Shown here in pieces: positions 1-6,622 of a DNA stretch of 22,715 nucleotides (within the stretch, counting starts at the first letter, position 1; every line of letters begins with the position of its first letter). The position numbers and the translations under genes were made by a program. The stretch spans positions 1 to 22,715 of the forward strand of contig JBMOIL010000017.1 of assembly GCA_049317345.1 (NCBI GenBank), in the 5' to 3' direction. The DNA comes from Mxb001 sp049317345 (lineage in GTDB: Bacteria > Actinomycetota > Actinomycetes > S36-B12). The notes below the pieces were generated by a model. The model saw nothing but the letters and a program-made list of their open reading frames with translations, ran no database searches and had not been told where the DNA came from.

Positions 1-1551
1 GTCGATGGCGCGCCGTCCACGATCGATGCCAACAGGGTTGTCCTCGCGGGCGGGTTCCTCTTCCCCGACTCCCTCAAGACACGATTCGGAATCCCCGGGG
101 AGGGCGTGACCTTCAAGGCCGACCTTGCGACAGATCTGACAAAGGCGTCGTTCCAGGTGCAGTACAACGCCGCGGGAGAAGTCGCGCTCTACCAGGGCGA
201 TGGAGCCGCCCTGCTCCTCGAAGGGGTCGGCTTCGGCCTCGACCTCACCATGCCTGCAGCGGGCACACCCCAGGTCGACGGCTACTTCTTCGGCCGCGCT
301 CGGCTCGACATCGAGGGGACGCCGTCGTCGAGCACCCCACTCGAGGTACGCATCGGCGTGAAGTACTCCGGCGCGCAGTTCAAGATCGCGGTGCAGGGTG
401 GTCTCGTCAGCGGGGGGGCGCAGAACGCTTTCGGAGTTGAGGGCCTGACGATGCGCCAGTTGTCCGTAAGCGCGGAGTTCGATGTCGTTACGACGACACC
501 CACCCTCGGGCTCAACGCCGACGTGACACTGCCACCAGGCTGGATGTCCAGCATCGGCGTCGCCGACGGCACCCCCATTGCCTTGGCCACGAGCCTCGAC
601 GCACTGAAGCCATGCCTGCGGTTCTCCATGGGCAGCGACGGCGGTGCTGACTTCGTCGATTTCGGCGGCGTCGGCTTCCTCACGGCCAACTACGTCCAAC
701 TCCTGCTGGCACCCGCCGGCTGCACCGTCCCGCAAGGGGCCACGTCCCAGAAGATCGACGCGGGCTGGGCGGTCGTCGTGAACGGTCGCGTACTCGGGTC
801 GCCGGCCAACTTCGCGGCGGAGTTCTCCGTGAGCCCAGCGGGGATCCGCCTCAGTGCTGAGATCAAGCCGCCGCTGCTGGAGTTCTACGGCGTGACACTT
901 CGTGGGTCGACACCCGGCACTAGTCCCAAGCTCAGATTCCTCCTCGATACCGCCGCCGACAAGTTCGAGGCAGACGTCGATGCCGGCCTTGAGATCGGCA
1001 ATGTGCGCATGGGGCGAGGGCTCCTCGTCCAGGTCAAGGGCGAAATCAGAATGCGGCCCGAGATCTTCGAACTCGACTTCACTGGCAAAGGTGAAGTGCG
1101 CCTTGGACCGGTGGACGTGGCCTTCGATCCGGTTGAGGTCGATGTGGACATCCCGCGGCCGGGATCAAGCAGCACCTTAAAGGTCGACATCAACACCACG
1201 GTCAAGGCGACGTTGGACCTAGACGCCCTCGGCTCCTACACCGTCACAGCCACGGGCCGCCTGAAGATGACGGGAGCTACCGTCTCAGAAATCGCCCTGA
1301 CGGCGGGGGGCACGTTCGACGCGAAGATCTACAGCTTGAGCGGCACGATCGCCTTCAACCTCTGTGCGGGAACCCTCTCACCGGTCACCGCCGACGGGAC
1401 CGGCTCGGTCTGCACCGAGTTCGGGCGCGAACGACTAGCCGCGTCGAGTCCGGCCATCCGCGTCAGTGCATTTGGCACCCAGAAGTGGGCACTGCGCGAC
1501 CCGACGCCCTTCACAAAGGTCTTCTACGAGCGCGAAGGCGTCGAGGGCTAG
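1..1551 (+). CDS. Large beta-rich protein of unknown function, 5' end outside the window
   Basis: The reading frame is open from the first base to the TAG at 1549-1551 (516 visible residues), so the gene begins upstream. A GTG at 106 could be read as a start, but the 35 preceding in-frame codons are stop-free and protein-like, so I treat it as internal. The sequence is Gly/Val/Asp-rich with alternating polar and hydrophobic residues, for example around codons 270-420 of the visible part, which suggests long stretches of beta strands. Only a few cysteines are seen and there is no membrane helix or catalytic motif I recognise. The C-terminus ends in a short charged tail with no sorting signal or anchor. 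A cell-surface or exported structural protein is possible but the N-terminus that would show a signal peptide is missing. It converges on the flavin oxidase gene with a 32-base gap. Confidence 0.7.
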   Translation, partial: VDGAPSTIDANRVVLAGGFLFPDSLKTRFGIPGEGVTFKADLATDLTKASFQVQYNAAGEVALYQGDGAALLLEGVGFGLDLTMPAAGTPQVDGYFFGRARLDIEGTPSSSTPLEVRIGVKYSGAQFKIAVQGGLVSGGAQNAFGVEGLTMRQLSVSAEFDVVTTTPTLGLNADVTLPPGWMSSIGVADGTPIALATSLDALKPCLRFSMGSDGGADFVDFGGVGFLTANYVQLLLAPAGCTVPQGATSQKIDAGWAVVVNGRVLGSPANFAAEFSVSPAGIRLSAEIKPPLLEFYGVTLRGSTPGTSPKLRFLLDTAADKFEADVDAGLEIGNVRMGRGLLVQVKGEIRMRPEIFELDFTGKGEVRLGPVDVAFDPVEVDVDIPRPGSSSTLKVDINTTVKATLDLDALGSYTVTATGRLKMTGATVSEIALTAGGTFDAKIYSLSGTIAFNLCAGTLSPVTADGTGSVCTEFGRERLAASSPAIRVSAFGTQKWALRDPTPFTKVFYEREGVEG

Positions 1552-1583
1552 CTGCCCTTGAGAACGGAACGCGACAAGCGAGG

Positions 1584-2747
1584 TCAGACGAGCCAGTTGG
1601 CTTCGTAGGCCGGGTCGGTGATCCCCGGACGATCGAGTTGGAAGACGGGATCGACCGGTTTGCCGTCGACGAGGTCCAGCAGCATGCCGCCGAAGGCAGG
1701 GGCGAACTTGAAGGCGTGTGCCGCACCGAGGCCGACGATCACGTTCTCGTAGCCGGGGACCGGGGAGATGACGAAATCCCGGTCTGCGGTCAGGGAGTAC
1801 AGGCATCGCTTCGAGCGCACGGGATCTCCGACACCGGCGAAGTTCGACCGCAGGAATCCCATCAGTCGATCCAGCATGAGCGGGTCGATCTCTCCCGAGC
1901 GCTCGTCACCCGTCACCGTCGGGCCGCCGCAGTCCTCGGCAGCCTTCATCGTCATGGCCGGGCCCACCCGCTCCATTTCAGTGCCCGGGACGGCGTAGGA
2001 CGGGAAACCGTAGAAGCTCGGATCGTCCATCCAGATCCACAGCGGCAGATCGGCGTACGTCGGCGGGACGGTGACGTAGGTGATCTGCTCCTCAGTGACG
2101 GTAAGCGGGATGGGCCACCCGAGCGGGGACGTGAGCGCGGACGTCCAGGCGTCCGCCGTGATGATGCACCGGTCGGCGGTGACGACACCGTCGCAGGTGA
2201 TCAGGCGAACGCCCGTGGCCGTCGGCTCGATGGCCTCAACACGCGTGCGATCGCGCAGGTCGGCACCGCGCTCGCGAGCGAGTCGCTGCATTGTCGCGGT
2301 GCCGAGTGCAGCCGGCACGATGCTGGAGCGCTCCTGGTAGAGGGACGTCGTGCCCTCGGGAGGGGTGAACTGCGGCCAGCGCTCCCGCACGGCGGCGTTG
2401 TCGAGGACGTCATAGGGGATGCCGAGGGCATCCATGCTCGCGGTGTACGTCGAGATGTCGATCGCGGCACCGGGCGGGAAGAAGTCGACACCGCCGGTCT
2501 GCGTGACGAGCGAGAGACCCGAGTCGGCCTCGAGCTCGGCCCACGCGTCGTAGGCGCGGAAGGTCAACTCGACGTAGTGCGGCGTGTGGTAGCTGTGCCG
2601 CAGGATCCGAGAGGTGTCGTGAGAGGCACCCCGCTCGTGGCCGAGCTCGAACTGCTCGAGGCCGATGACGCTGTAGCCACGGCGGGTCGCTTCCCAGGCG
2701 GCAGCGGAGCCGAGCGCCCCGAGGCCGACGATCGCGATGTTGGTCAC
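1584..2747 (-). CDS. Monomeric sarcosine oxidase / N-methyl amino acid oxidase-like FAD enzyme
   Basis: A 387-residue DAO-superfamily flavoprotein, the usual length for monomeric sarcosine oxidase (MSOX) and N-methyltryptophan oxidase. Residues 4-18 form the Rossmann dinucleotide motif (IVGLGALGSAA), and Glu31 lies at the end of beta-2. The segment 40-50 (GASHDTSRILR) matches the family's flavin-proximal loop. Cys315 in RCLYSLT matches the Cys that binds FAD covalently in MSOX, and Lys347 in AHAFKFAP fits the conserved C-terminal Lys near the flavin. Family enzymes oxidise N-methyl amines with O2, giving formaldehyde and H2O2; the substrate here is not readable from sequence. The GTG start at 2747 is preceded by TAGGAT, which could serve as a -10 element or contain a weak AGGA ribosome site. 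It is last in a same-strand cluster with a Rieske oxygenase, supporting a demethylation role. Pipecolate or other secondary amines are alternatives. Confidence 0.88.
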   Translation of the reverse strand: MTNIAIVGLGALGSAAAWEATRRGYSVIGLEQFELGHERGASHDTSRILRHSYHTPHYVELTFRAYDAWAELEADSGLSLVTQTGGVDFFPPGAAIDISTYTASMDALGIPYDVLDNAAVRERWPQFTPPEGTTSLYQERSSIVPAALGTATMQRLARERGADLRDRTRVEAIEPTATGVRLITCDGVVTADRCIITADAWTSALTSPLGWPIPLTVTEEQITYVTVPPTYADLPLWIWMDDPSFYGFPSYAVPGTEMERVGPAMTMKAAEDCGGPTVTGDERSGEIDPLMLDRLMGFLRSNFAGVGDPVRSKRCLYSLTADRDFVISPVPGYENVIVGLGAAHAFKFAPAFGGMLLDLVDGKPVDPVFQLDRPGITDPAYEANWLV

Positions 2748-2754
2748 GCGCGGG

Positions 2755-2760
2755 ATCCTA
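2755..2760 (-). promoter_or_regulatory. TAGGAT: possible -10 element or ribosome site of the flavin oxidase gene
   Basis: On the minus strand TAGGAT lies seven bases before the GTG start of the flavin oxidase gene. It fits the TANNNT actinobacterial -10 pattern for a leaderless transcript, but its AGGA core could equally pair with 16S rRNA. The upstream gene ends 28 bases before the start, so either reading is possible. Confidence 0.3.
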
Positions 2761-2775
2761 GGGGCTGACGCACGT

Positions 2776-3591
2776 TCATAGGTAGCGCCGGACGAGGGCT
2801 TCGATGAAGGGATTCAGCACATCCTGCGTATGTCCGTAGATGGAGCAATGGCCCATCCCTTCGAACAGGTGGAACTCCGCCCCGGGGACAAGCGCAGCCA
2901 CCTCCTCTCCGTCCTGCGGTACCGCTTGGACATCCTGGTCGAACGCGATGACATGCATGGGCACTCGGACGTGGGGCAGTTGCTCCCGCTGGTCGAAGAG
3001 AACGCACGGAAGCCACTGCGAGATGACCGAATCCTCTGCGGTGTCGGTCTCGTAGTACTCGAGGAGCTCATCCCTCAGCTTCGGCCAGAGGATCGGATCG
3101 CCGAGGACCCGGGCCGGGTAGTACATCGCGGCGTAGTGGATCACCGCCATCATTCCGTCAAGTCGATTACCCGCACGACGCCATTCGATCTCCGCCATCT
3201 GGTAGTCCCACGTCCAGCCCCGGCTGACGGCGCCGGTGCCCATCGTGATGACACAGGCCACAAGGTCCGGCCTGTCGATAGCGACCTGCTGGACGATGCC
3301 GCCCCCGAAGGACAGCCCGATGATGGCCACGGGGGGTGCGCACGCCGCCTCGATCAGGTCGATCACGTCAGCGGCGAAGTCCTCGACCGTCCATGGCTCC
3401 GGCTGATCCGTCGTCGTCTCGCCTACTCCCCTGCAATCGAACGTCGTATTGCGGAACCCCTCTGAGAAGTACGGGATCTGATAGGCGTCCCACGAGCCGA
3501 TCGTCCCGCCTGCACCCGAGACCCACACGATGTCCGGACCCTCTCCGTCCTGCTTGTAGTGGATCCGGGCCAACCGCCCCTGGACATGCAC
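2776..3591 (-). CDS. Alpha/beta-hydrolase fold enzyme
   Basis: A 271-residue alpha/beta hydrolase without signal peptide. The nucleophile elbow is IGLSFGGG with Ser94. The oxyanion-loop region is VSGAGG (24-29), followed by the FDCRGVGET motif (51-59) typical of the family. Asp220 (or Asp218) in IAFDQD and His248 in EGMGHCS complete the triad. I chose the GTG at 3591 because it lies three bases after the TAA of the upstream substrate-binding protein gene and is preceded by GGGAG at suitable spacing; the frame is open further upstream, but that part overlaps the previous gene and is low-complexity Arg/His/Gly text. The tight junction implies translational coupling. Members of this family hydrolyse esters, lactones or other bonds; in this operon it may act on the imported substrate or on an intermediate. 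The substrate is unknown. Confidence 0.85.
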   Translation of the reverse strand: MHVQGRLARIHYKQDGEGPDIVWVSGAGGTIGSWDAYQIPYFSEGFRNTTFDCRGVGETTTDQPEPWTVEDFAADVIDLIEAACAPPVAIIGLSFGGGIVQQVAIDRPDLVACVITMGTGAVSRGWTWDYQMAEIEWRRAGNRLDGMMAVIHYAAMYYPARVLGDPILWPKLRDELLEYYETDTAEDSVISQWLPCVLFDQREQLPHVRVPMHVIAFDQDVQAVPQDGEEVAALVPGAEFHLFEGMGHCSIYGHTQDVLNPFIEALVRRYL

Positions 3592-3593
3592 GG

Positions 3594-5468
3594 TTACTCC
3601 CGGTCGTCGGTCGACTTGCGCCGCAGCATGACCACCGCAACCACGAGGATGAGGATGATGACCCCTGCTGCGATGAGGACGACGACGAGACCCGAGATGC
3701 TGCCCGACTCGGGCTCGACGGCCGCAGCCGAAGATCCGCTGGCGGCTCCCGGGGATGCAGACGCTGCCGGAGAATCCCCATTGCTCGCCGCCGTCACCGG
3801 TGCGACAGTGAAGTAGGACCAGGTGCCCCACTGGTAGATGAGGGCTCCGTTCTCCGCCGGCTGCGGGACCCAGCCCGTGAAGCGATCATTGCGGTAGGCC
3901 TCGAGACCGTTGGCGTAGTAAGTCACCAGGTAGACGCCAGTGTCGTACAGCATCTGCTGCATCTCCCTGACGATCACCTGGCGCTCGGCGAAGTCGGTCT
4001 CGGTCGCCTGCTGCTCGAAGAGCTTGTCGTACTCGGGATTGCAGTAGAAGGAGTCGGACAGGTTGGCGTAGATCGTGCCGTCTTCCTCATAGGAGCGAGA
4101 TCCGCAGGTGAACGTCGAGAGCATGTAGTTGGGGTCCGGCTCTACACCCCAACCCCACTCGAACATGTCGAAGTTCCCCTGGCCCACGATCTCGTAGAGG
4201 GCGTCCTCCGAAACACCCTTGAGTTGCACCTCGACGCCGACATCGCCGAAGTAGGACTGGACGAACTCGGATGACTTCTGCGACTCCGGCGAGTCGTTGC
4301 GGTATAGCAATTCGAAACTGAGGCGATTGCCCTGCGCATCGACGCGAACGCCATCTCCGCCCAACGCATAGCCCGCCGCATCGAGGAGCTGCCCAGCCTT
4401 GGCCGGGTCGTAGGAATATGGATTGGCGGGATCGAGATGCCACTGCGTGTAGAGGGGCGGGATCACTGTCGATCCGGCCGCTCCCTGACCGCCGAGAACT
4501 CGGTCGACGATGGCCTGGCGGTCTACCGTCCACTGAAGCGCCTGGCGAAGCGCGGGATCCTTCAGGAGCGGGTTGCCATCACCGATCGGGGTCCCGTCCT
4601 CGAGGGCCGCGCCGGCATTGAAGGCGACCTCGCTGTAACTGGCTGGGCTCGACGAGACTGTGGTGATCTCCGGTATCCCCTGAAGGGACTCGTAGACCCC
4701 GAGATCCAAACCGTGCGCGAAGTCGATCTCCCCGGACTTGAGGGCCTGACCCAGCGCATCAGCATTATTGAAGACTCGGAAGACGATCTCGTCGACAGGA
4801 CGCTCCCCGCCGTACCAGTTGGGATTGGCCATCAGGCGAATGAACTGGCCGGGTTGGCGCTCGACCATGACGTAGGGGCCTGATCCGACCGTCGGCGACT
4901 CGGGCGTGCCTTCGTTGTCGTACTTGCGCACCTCCTTGCCGTCGATCGACTCCCAGATGTGCTTGGGAAGGATGAAGACGAAGAGGTGGTCCATGACCGG
5001 ACTCGGCTTGGAGACCTCGATGCGCACGGTCACGTCGTCGAGGGCCTCGGCGCGGACCATGCTTGCCGTGTAGGAGCCAAAGTTGGTCTTCTCGTACTTG
5101 CCGTCGATGATGCGATTGAAGGTGTAGGCCACGTCTTCTGCCGTCAGGGGCGTGCCGTCACTCCACTTCATCCCCGGACGTAGCCGATAGGTCCAGTAGC
5201 GCTGGTCCGCGGACTCCTCCCACGACTCGGCGAGCCCCGGCACGATGCCGAAGTCCTCTGCGGCGTACTGGGTGAGAGTCGGGTACTGGAGCGTGAATAG
5301 CTCATACGCCAACGACGAAAGGCCGGTGAACGGATTCGCCGAGTCGATGTCCTCGTTGATTCCGATCGTGAGGACCACGGGTTCGTCGGCAACCGCTGGG
5401 GCGGCGGAGGCCAACGGCAGGGCGAGGGCGAGCACAGGGGCGGCCAGGGCAACGAGGAGTCGGCGCAT
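3594..5468 (-). CDS. ABC transporter substrate-binding protein, family 5, with C-terminal membrane anchor
   Basis: A 624-residue solute-binding protein of the oligopeptide/nickel (SBP_bac_5) class. The ATG at 5468 is preferred: GGGAG lies six bases upstream and it opens a clean Sec signal (MRRLLVALAAPVLALALPLA, then ASAAPAVADE). In-frame ATGs at 5480, 5495 and 5519 are less likely. The mature protein shows family features such as NEDIDSANPF near the N-terminus, the WEESADQRYWTYRLRPGMKWSDGTPL region, and ALRQALQWTVDRQAI in the second lobe. There is no lipobox Cys. Instead the C-terminus has an Ala/Ser/Pro-rich linker, a hydrophobic helix at about 594-614, and a basic RRKSTDDRE tail, so it is probably tethered by a C-terminal membrane anchor. 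No permease or ATPase genes lie nearby, so it must use a transporter encoded elsewhere. It sits between the Rieske oxygenase and the hydrolase genes. Confidence 0.9.
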   Translation of the reverse strand: MRRLLVALAAPVLALALPLASAAPAVADEPVVLTIGINEDIDSANPFTGLSSLAYELFTLQYPTLTQYAAEDFGIVPGLAESWEESADQRYWTYRLRPGMKWSDGTPLTAEDVAYTFNRIIDGKYEKTNFGSYTASMVRAEALDDVTVRIEVSKPSPVMDHLFVFILPKHIWESIDGKEVRKYDNEGTPESPTVGSGPYVMVERQPGQFIRLMANPNWYGGERPVDEIVFRVFNNADALGQALKSGEIDFAHGLDLGVYESLQGIPEITTVSSSPASYSEVAFNAGAALEDGTPIGDGNPLLKDPALRQALQWTVDRQAIVDRVLGGQGAAGSTVIPPLYTQWHLDPANPYSYDPAKAGQLLDAAGYALGGDGVRVDAQGNRLSFELLYRNDSPESQKSSEFVQSYFGDVGVEVQLKGVSEDALYEIVGQGNFDMFEWGWGVEPDPNYMLSTFTCGSRSYEEDGTIYANLSDSFYCNPEYDKLFEQQATETDFAERQVIVREMQQMLYDTGVYLVTYYANGLEAYRNDRFTGWVPQPAENGALIYQWGTWSYFTVAPVTAASNGDSPAASASPGAASGSSAAAVEPESGSISGLVVVLIAAGVIILILVVAVVMLRRKSTDDRE

Positions 5469-5543
5469 GTTGTCTCCCATCCGAATGTGGCCCATATGTA
5501 CCACCTCGTCCCCGGACAAGCGGCAAAATCGGGCATCCGGGTA

Positions 5544-6602
5544 TCAGTCGCCCAGTCTGCTCAGGAGCCACCGGCGAATGTCGAGGGAGTCGTCCTCCAT
5601 CGGCGCGTACCAGCCGCCGCGGAAGTACCGCGAGGACACGCCTCGCTGGACCGACTCGCAGATGGCCCAGTCCTGACGGTTGACCAGGTCCCAGAGGTCG
5701 CCGGCGTCTGACGGATCGAAGGCGTCCTTCGCCGTCTCCGTCGGATGGAAGAGCAGGTCGCAGACGATCCGGGTGCGATCGACAGCGAGGGGGGTGACCA
5801 CGAAGGCCGCGGCATGCTCGGCGGACAGGCTGAGCAGGAGGTTGGGATAGATCAATTCCCCCTTGTGCTTCACGCGCTCGTGCTCGTCGAGGTCGGGGAA
5901 GGGCTCGCGGTCCGTCGTGCCGTTCATCGTGAAGGTCCATGCGCCCTCGCGGTGGGGTACGCCGTTCTCCCAGGGGATGTCCCTACCGCCTCCGGCGAAG
6001 GCGGGGACGAGGCGCGAGAGCTCAGGGTGGACGGGCCCGCAGTGGTAGCACTCGTTGTAGTTCTCCGCGATGACCTTCCAGTTGGCATCCACGTCGTACG
6101 TGAAGCGCAGCCCGAGAGCGAGGTCCGCGAGCGGATAGCGTCGGACGCGGTCGGGCACGGGACCGAGCTGGTCGAGAAGCGTGGTGCGAGGCGACTCCGC
6201 GATCCACAGCCAGCCACCCCATGTGTCGGCCGCCAGCGAGGTCAGGTGGAAGTCCGCAGTATCGATGTCATCCGCGTGCGGAGCATGCATGAGCGAACCG
6301 TCGAGGGCATAGGTCCACGAGTGATAGGGGCAGCGCAGTGCCTTGACGCCGCAGGGCGGTGAGTCCGCGGGCATGAGTTGCGCGCCGCGATGGCGGCAGA
6401 CGTTGGCGTGCGCGTGCAGTGACCCATCGTTGGTCACCAGGACGGATTCGCCGTAGAAGTCGACGACGGCCACCCGGTCACGCTGATCGAGACCGAGCTC
6501 ATCGAGCCGACCGATGCAGGTCCACTCGTGACGCAGCATCTCCCGCTCGTGGGCGAAGGCCGCGGGGTCGACGTAGTGCTCCCGGGGAAGGGCGGCTTCC
6601 AT
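5544..6602 (-). CDS. Rieske non-heme iron oxygenase, alpha subunit (quaternary-amine oxygenase type)
   Basis: A 352-residue ring-hydroxylating-dioxygenase-type alpha subunit. The Rieske [2Fe-2S] ligands are Cys69, His71, Cys91 and His94 (CRH then CPYHSW), with 19 residues between the pairs, slightly longer than usual. The catalytic iron site is NWKVIAENYNECYHCGPVH, with His187 and His192 as ligands and Asp311 in NRQDWAICESVQRG the probable third. Glu184 stands where most members have the Asp linking the two metal centres; Glu at this place is known in carnitine monooxygenase CntA and relatives acting on quaternary amines. I therefore favour N-demethylation or C-N cleavage of a betaine- or carnitine-like compound; the exact substrate is inference. 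The ATG at 6602 begins a typical N-terminus (LPREHYVDPAAF); longer frames overlap the upstream gene. There is no Shine-Dalgarno, but CATACT lies six bases upstream. No reductase gene is in the window. Confidence 0.9.
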   Translation of the reverse strand: MEAALPREHYVDPAAFAHEREMLRHEWTCIGRLDELGLDQRDRVAVVDFYGESVLVTNDGSLHAHANVCRHRGAQLMPADSPPCGVKALRCPYHSWTYALDGSLMHAPHADDIDTADFHLTSLAADTWGGWLWIAESPRTTLLDQLGPVPDRVRRYPLADLALGLRFTYDVDANWKVIAENYNECYHCGPVHPELSRLVPAFAGGGRDIPWENGVPHREGAWTFTMNGTTDREPFPDLDEHERVKHKGELIYPNLLLSLSAEHAAAFVVTPLAVDRTRIVCDLLFHPTETAKDAFDPSDAGDLWDLVNRQDWAICESVQRGVSSRYFRGGWYAPMEDDSLDIRRWLLSRLGD

Positions 6603-6608
6603 AGGCGA

Positions 6609-6614
6609 AGTATG
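6609..6614 (-). promoter_or_regulatory. CATACT: possible internal -10 element before the Rieske gene
   Basis: CATACT on the minus strand is separated by exactly six bases from the Rieske oxygenase ATG, and no Shine-Dalgarno sequence is present. This resembles the leaderless arrangement seen at other starts in the window, so the Rieske gene may have its own promoter in addition to read-through from the upstream hydrolase gene. No convincing -35 was found. Confidence 0.35.
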
Positions 6615-6622
6615 CCGTCGAG

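Noticed and set aside
106..1551. GTG at 106 as the true start of the first gene.
   Set aside because: The frame stays open and protein-like to the first base of the window, and no ribosome site or signal peptide supports this GTG.
1485..2768. A 427-codon plus-strand open frame covering the flavin oxidase gene.
   Set aside because: It lies opposite a well-supported flavoenzyme and overlaps the end of the first gene. The translation is low-complexity and Arg/Asp/Gly-rich without recognisable domains.
3592..3831. A longer N-terminus for the alpha/beta hydrolase, starting at 3831.
   Set aside because: The extra 80 residues overlap the end of the binding-protein gene in another frame and read as Arg/His/Gly-rich noise, while GTG at 3591 has a ribosome site and fits the family.
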